Source of the DNA: Branchiostoma floridae
Taxonomy: Eukaryota; Chordata; Leptocardii; Amphioxiformes; Branchiostomatidae
DNA length: 64,000 bases
Assembly (NCBI RefSeq): GCF_000003815.2
Contig: NC_049983.1
Span: forward strand, 9,858,779 to 9,922,778
Reading direction: 5' to 3'
Notes under the pieces: generated by a model
Seen by the model: only the letters and a program-made list of their open reading frames with translations
What the model was told of the DNA's origin: nothing
Database searches by the model: none
In this document: positions 59,701 to 64,000 of the stretch, one piece after another
Numbering within the stretch: the stretch's first letter is position 1
How the letters are laid out: every line of letters begins with the position of its first letter
Program-made: the position numbers and the translations under genes

Positions 59701-62700
59701 AACTGTGAAAACACAAACAGATAGACCAGGCGGTATACCTGATAGGATTGAAGCGTCCTCCGTTGACCGTCCAGACCTGGGATGTCTGTCATATGTCTGA
59801 TAGGCGACTAGTTCTACCAGCTCTGAATTCTCTTCTTGTTGCTTCCTCAAGTTTGAACTTGAAAGACAATATCCCCACTCACTTCCTGCCACTCACGGCT
59901 ACTTACAGTGTATTCGAATACGTAAACGTATGGACACAGAACACACATAAACATGGTGACACACCAAAAGTACAACCTTTTACACGGAAAACCTAAGTAC
60001 ACCATTTAACGTCCCAGAGGCATTGCTAACAAACAACCATACGTAGATATGATAGGGCGTATTTCATTTGACTTTTTAAAAGTGACTGGATGTGGAAAAA
60101 TACCACTCCTGCATTAGTTTTTTTTCTTTTACTCCTATAGAAAGTCACACTTCGGACTAAAAAAATATGTCTGGAATAGAGTGATCAGGTGAGCGACCCA
60201 ACCTCAGATCTGAGTGGACTCCAGGCTACGAAGTACCAGTATCTCAGTATCAATTTCTACGTTTTCAGAGGCCAGTCTGGAACACGCTGCCTGCCATGGC
60301 GTCGGCTGTGGAAGTGCCAACTACCTGAAGGAACTCCTCATTCCTTACATCAAAAGTCTTGGGATCTCCTCTAGCGACTTCCAGGGAGCCTTCGTGCTAG
60401 ACTCGGTCATGAACTTCAACAGTACAGAGGACAGTCAACGGATCCCTGACGAAGAACGCTTCAAGGAGGTACGATATGTAACAAGCTGCAAGGGGGCTCA
60501 TATTTACACCTTCCCAAATGCTAAGTGCTAAGAAGAGATCTAGAGAGTATGTACCGTTTTTAAAGCTTTAGGTATGACTCGGACGATCTAAGACCTCACT
60601 CACGACGTCGTTTCTTTCTGACGTCAAAAGAAAAAAAATATTTGCCACCAAAACGAAAACCATTGCATATCAAGGTCAAATGATATAAAAACTTAATAGT
60701 TAATGCCGTATATCTAAACTTTAAACTTACCTAAAACAATAAGAACGCTGATGGCCAAGGCGATAAGCAAAGGCCAGAGAAATGAAATTACTTTCTTATT
60801 GGGATCGCATATACTATACATGTAGATTTTGTCTAAAGATAAAGAACTGAGCCTCTGGACTCAAATAGCACATGACATTGCACAGTTCAGTGGATGTCTA
60901 ATAGAGTAGAACTCAACAGAAAATGGCACATTGAACTACGATCGTACATTGAGGAACGTAGCCATAAGTGGTATTAATTTATATGTTGGTAATTTTCTCT
61001 AGGCCCCCGGATTTCAAGAAGCGTACACTCGGATAAAGGCTGACGGAAATAAGGGTGATTTCATCGCTCTGGTCGGGCGGAACTTTGACTCTTCCCTGTA
61101 CCAGACCTTCATCTCAGCATGGGAGTCACTTCCTGACATCAGGTTTAAAAACCAGGTAACAAAACACTTTTAGATGCATATGGTTGTGAATATTAAAGCA
61201 AAAAAGCATTGTCTTTGTACTGAAATTCCTACACTGAACACTTCTGTGACACGTATTGTTAAACATACTACTGTCTCCTGCGGTTACCAGGGAAGTAACG
61301 TGCGCTACCTCACCTTAGGATTCAATGTGCGTTACGTTGTAATACCGACGGGCGTGTAGCAAACTCAAAGATAAAAGCCAATCCTGCACCAGATGGTACA
61401 TAGAGCAGCGCCCAACAACGTTTCGCTGACCATTGGGCCACATTTATTACTCACTTGTACATTACAAAAAGGGGGCTGGTCCTGTAGTAGTGTTGTGTGT
61501 GTTCAACTGTCAAAATATTTCCCAAAAGCTGATTGCTAAGCAGAGAGAGCAGTGTGCACCACTTTAAAGCTTTTGGTATGAACATTGAAACCTCATTCAT
61601 GACCAACCGACTTTGCCACTGCACCTGTCAGACGAATAAACAAGTAAATCAACAAAAGGAATCGGTGTTTCAATAACGTTTCTCTTGTTTCTTTTCTTTC
61701 TTAGCTGCTGCACATGCCAGACAAAGACCTCCCCGCACAAACAGACCCATACTGGGACGTGTACACCATGATGACCAGGGGAGACCACTACAGCTTCTGG
61801 ACCACCGACTCTGACCTCAAGGCTATCCACATAACTGACACCGGTGAGCCTAGATTGATCTTTGTTCATGTGAGCAGTACGTTTAAAATACTTGCGATTA
61901 TAAGTATACCAAATATAAGTTTCCAACCATGCACGTGTAAAAGCAACCTGTTGGCATCCAATATCTCTAAGTCGATACGTATATCGCTTGGAATAGTTAC
62001 TGAAAGTGCCCATGAAAATAATTTCATCAGGTTGGTAGGTCAATTAGGATAGTTTTCCTTCACACAAGTGATTAAATCTTAACTAATGACTTCTGGAAGT
62101 CAACCCCAGTTATGAACCGTGACGAGGGGGAATACAAACTTAGCCACGTTCGGGATTGTGTTCTCGACACAAAAGCGCCACCTACGTCGGCTACGTATAG
62201 CAGCGAGAAGCAGAACTCGAGTTAGAAGCTCAGAGGAAGACGTCTGATAGACTCGAAAGACTAACTAGTTGTGTAAAAGAAAACTATTCAAAATTTATGT
62301 GGTTGTCCACGGAGGTTCTTTTTTATCAGTCCTTTTTTCATCTATGGATACACACATGTAGTATTGTCAAATCAAGTCACTAAAGATATCCCTTCGTGAT
62401 GTGTAATTTGTCATTCCAGTCCAGGAGCGCGGATACATGCATGAATGTTACAACAAGCCCTGTGACAACACGGACCACCTGACTGCAGACAACATGGCGT
62501 TTCTGAAGAAGGTTACAGATGCCACCATCACGGCAGTCATGCAGATGGCAACGTATCCTGACAAGTGTCTTGGTAACAATCCTTTTTTGTCAGAGTATGA
62601 AACATTTGTAGACGAACAATAAATACTTGTCTTTCTGCTGACGATTGGTAGTCAAAGAAAAACTTATTTTAGTTGTTGCTCTACTTTCACAAGACATACA

Positions 62701-63700
62701 GGCCAGGCTCAGTAAGATTGGTGTTACAAGGCTTTCTTTTAATTGATCTTAGCGTTTTGGCGTTGTACCAAATAGGCTTGTATGTTTCCGCAAAATCAGC
62801 ACATGCGGCGTTCCACTTTCAAAATTATATTGTTGATTGCACACCATTCTTACCGTCATTTCCATAACTCTTACCCATACATGTCTTAGACAAAAGGAGA
62901 AAAAGAGCACCGAGCGAAAGAAAACCACGGCTATTATCTGGCCTGTGTTTACACAAACTCTCGCTGGATGGGCTTAATGACCCCCTCAACGAGTGTAAGG
63001 CCGATCGATAGGAGCGCAATTTTAGTCAAGCTAGGCCATTATCATCATAGCTTTGGACGCACAGTCTCCACTCACATACTTGTATGTCTTCTCGTTGTTT
63101 CAGATCCTGACACGGAATCCCCTGATCTGTTGAAGAGTGGTATAGTTCTTGACGGGAAGTCATGGCGAATGACTGCCGCGGGAGAAGAGGAAACATTTTC
63201 CTTCGCCGTCATCATCAACAAGGTCAAACCTAACGGTGCAGTGGAGGCTGTGATGGAGAACTCGGAGATCCAAGTACCGCTAGATGGTAATGAGGGCCTA
63301 CATGTGGCTTTTCCGTAATAAGGCGTTGGATTTCTAATTCATGTAATTCGTAGCGAGCAGCATTTTGCGTGATTGACTTCTTTGATTTTATTGTATTACG
63401 CAGGGTGGGTTTGTAAAGTCAGTGTTGATTGTTGTCAGGATACCCAAATGAAGACCCTTGGTAAGCTTTAAATCAGGTTAAGAATGAAGAATATAAGATG
63501 TACAAATACAATTTTTATTGACAGCTCTGATATAAACGAATGTTTTTAAACTGTATAAACTGTTTTAAACGTTTCCCTCCTGGACTACCAAACCTAAAAT
63601 GCTGTAGCGTTACTATTTGTCATTTGACTTATTTTCTCTTTGCCAGTTTTAATCAAATTTTCCTTTTTCAGAAGTGATGACGATGTCGGATGTTTGCTAG
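56762..63700 (+). CDS. Secreted M28 peptidase-fold protein, probable pseudoenzyme
   Basis: Exons: 56762-56822, 58284-58471, 59432-59663, 60269-60468, 61003-61155, 61705-61843, 62420-62572, 63104-63286 and probably 63672-63700; about 445 aa. It starts with a signal peptide (MRLWIASLLLAYSWFVAKST). M28 aminopeptidases use two zinc ions held by His, Asp, Glu, Asp and His plus a catalytic Glu. Here H111 (HYDT), D124 (ADGSG), E157 (FDFE) and D205 (VLDS) are present. The second Glu of the usual EE pair is V158, and the His of the usual CYHxxCD is N336 (CYNKPCD). GDHYSFW and ITDT are kept. The C-terminal part (about 375-436) is a separate, probably beta-rich domain I do not recognise. The last exon is short and less certain; the gene could continue beyond the window. 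Confidence 0.82.
57485..57656. repeat. Foldback MITE family C, second copy
   Basis: It matches 16,487-16,694 along its length (ccggccgggatgttt; tacgtaaaattatacaca; atcatacttttcgttccc; ttggaaatgtgacgta). The left terminus is more decayed. It lies in M28 intron 1. Confidence 0.75.
59258..59375. repeat. Dispersed repeat in M28 intron 2
   Basis: This is a second copy of the repeat found at 36,310-36,445; the shared core is accaacacagatgagct.ccatgac. It is non-coding. The minus-strand open frame over it is a shadow. Confidence 0.4.
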
Positions 63701-64000
63701 ATTGCAGACCACTATATGCATTTTGCATTTCAATTTTAATCAACAAAAAAAGGTTGACTTATCGCCAATGGTGGATTCAAAATTTGCACTCCAAAAAGCA
63801 TCATAAAGGTCAACTAGTCTGGTGGATAAAATCACACAAAAAATCACATCATTGAAAGCGATGGAACAACCTTCCGTCTAGCAATCTCTTGACCACGATA
63901 TAAACATGCCGATAGATGTATACACAGAAAGTGTAGATCTGTTAGTTTTCTTCTACATCACACAGTAATCATACATTATATTCTGCACATTTTCCTCCTG
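63701..64000. other. Sequence after the putative M28 stop
   Basis: AT-rich, and no exon is recognised before the window ends. If the short exon 63672-63700 is wrong, the true last exon lies beyond this edge. Confidence 0.4.

Overview
The window looks like one piece of a cephalochordate (lancelet, Branchiostoma-like) nuclear genome. The reasons are intron-rich animal genes, a single KDM7-type demethylase that resembles the vertebrate KDM7A/PHF8/PHF2 set, a tRNA-derived SINE, and several short inverted-repeat elements in introns. The species call is inference from gene content and recalled family sequences; no search was run. Exon boundaries were read by hand from splice sites, and reading phase was checked across every junction.

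Layout: (1) 268-15,132, + strand: 3' part of a giant cadherin gene (19 exons visible, 2,272 codons before the stop; the 5' end lies outside the window), with about 18 cadherin repeats, a membrane-proximal module, one membrane span and a short tail. (2) 18,454-26,865, + strand: a small type I membrane protein with a contactin-associated-protein-like fibrinogen-type domain, one membrane span, a cysteine cluster and a tail; a 265-N assembly gap hides part of the tail. (3) 48,822-29,487, - strand: a complete KDM7 histone demethylase (23 constitutive-path exons plus one alternative exon, 953 or 954 aa), with a 3' UTR running down to about 27.4 kb. (4) 49,877-54,731, + strand: a complete mu-crystallin/ketimine reductase (8 exons, 308 aa), head-to-head with KDM7 across about 1 kb. 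(5) 56,762-63,700, + strand: a secreted M28 peptidase-fold protein (9 exons, about 445 aa) that has lost two expected zinc ligands.

Most notable: the two unrelated neighbouring membrane proteins (genes 1 and 2) end in the same short WW-like module, split by an intron at the same residue and phase. The KDM7 gene carries two tandem, mutually exclusive-looking exons exactly in the PHD-JmjC linker, the segment thought to set histone-site choice. The cadherin shows a strict two-repeat alternation of canonical NDN and altered NE(F/Y) calcium linkers. Small tandem duplications of exon edges recur across the locus: decoy acceptor copies at KDM7 exon 7, donor-edge copies at KDM7 exon 15, and exon 3/4 fossils in gene 2. 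A deleted Ty3/gypsy-type LTR element with a 5-bp target duplication sits in a KDM7 intron.

The genes do not form an obvious pathway. The likely functional pairing is between the two surface proteins that share a cytoplasmic module, and possibly the shared KDM7/CRYM promoter interval.
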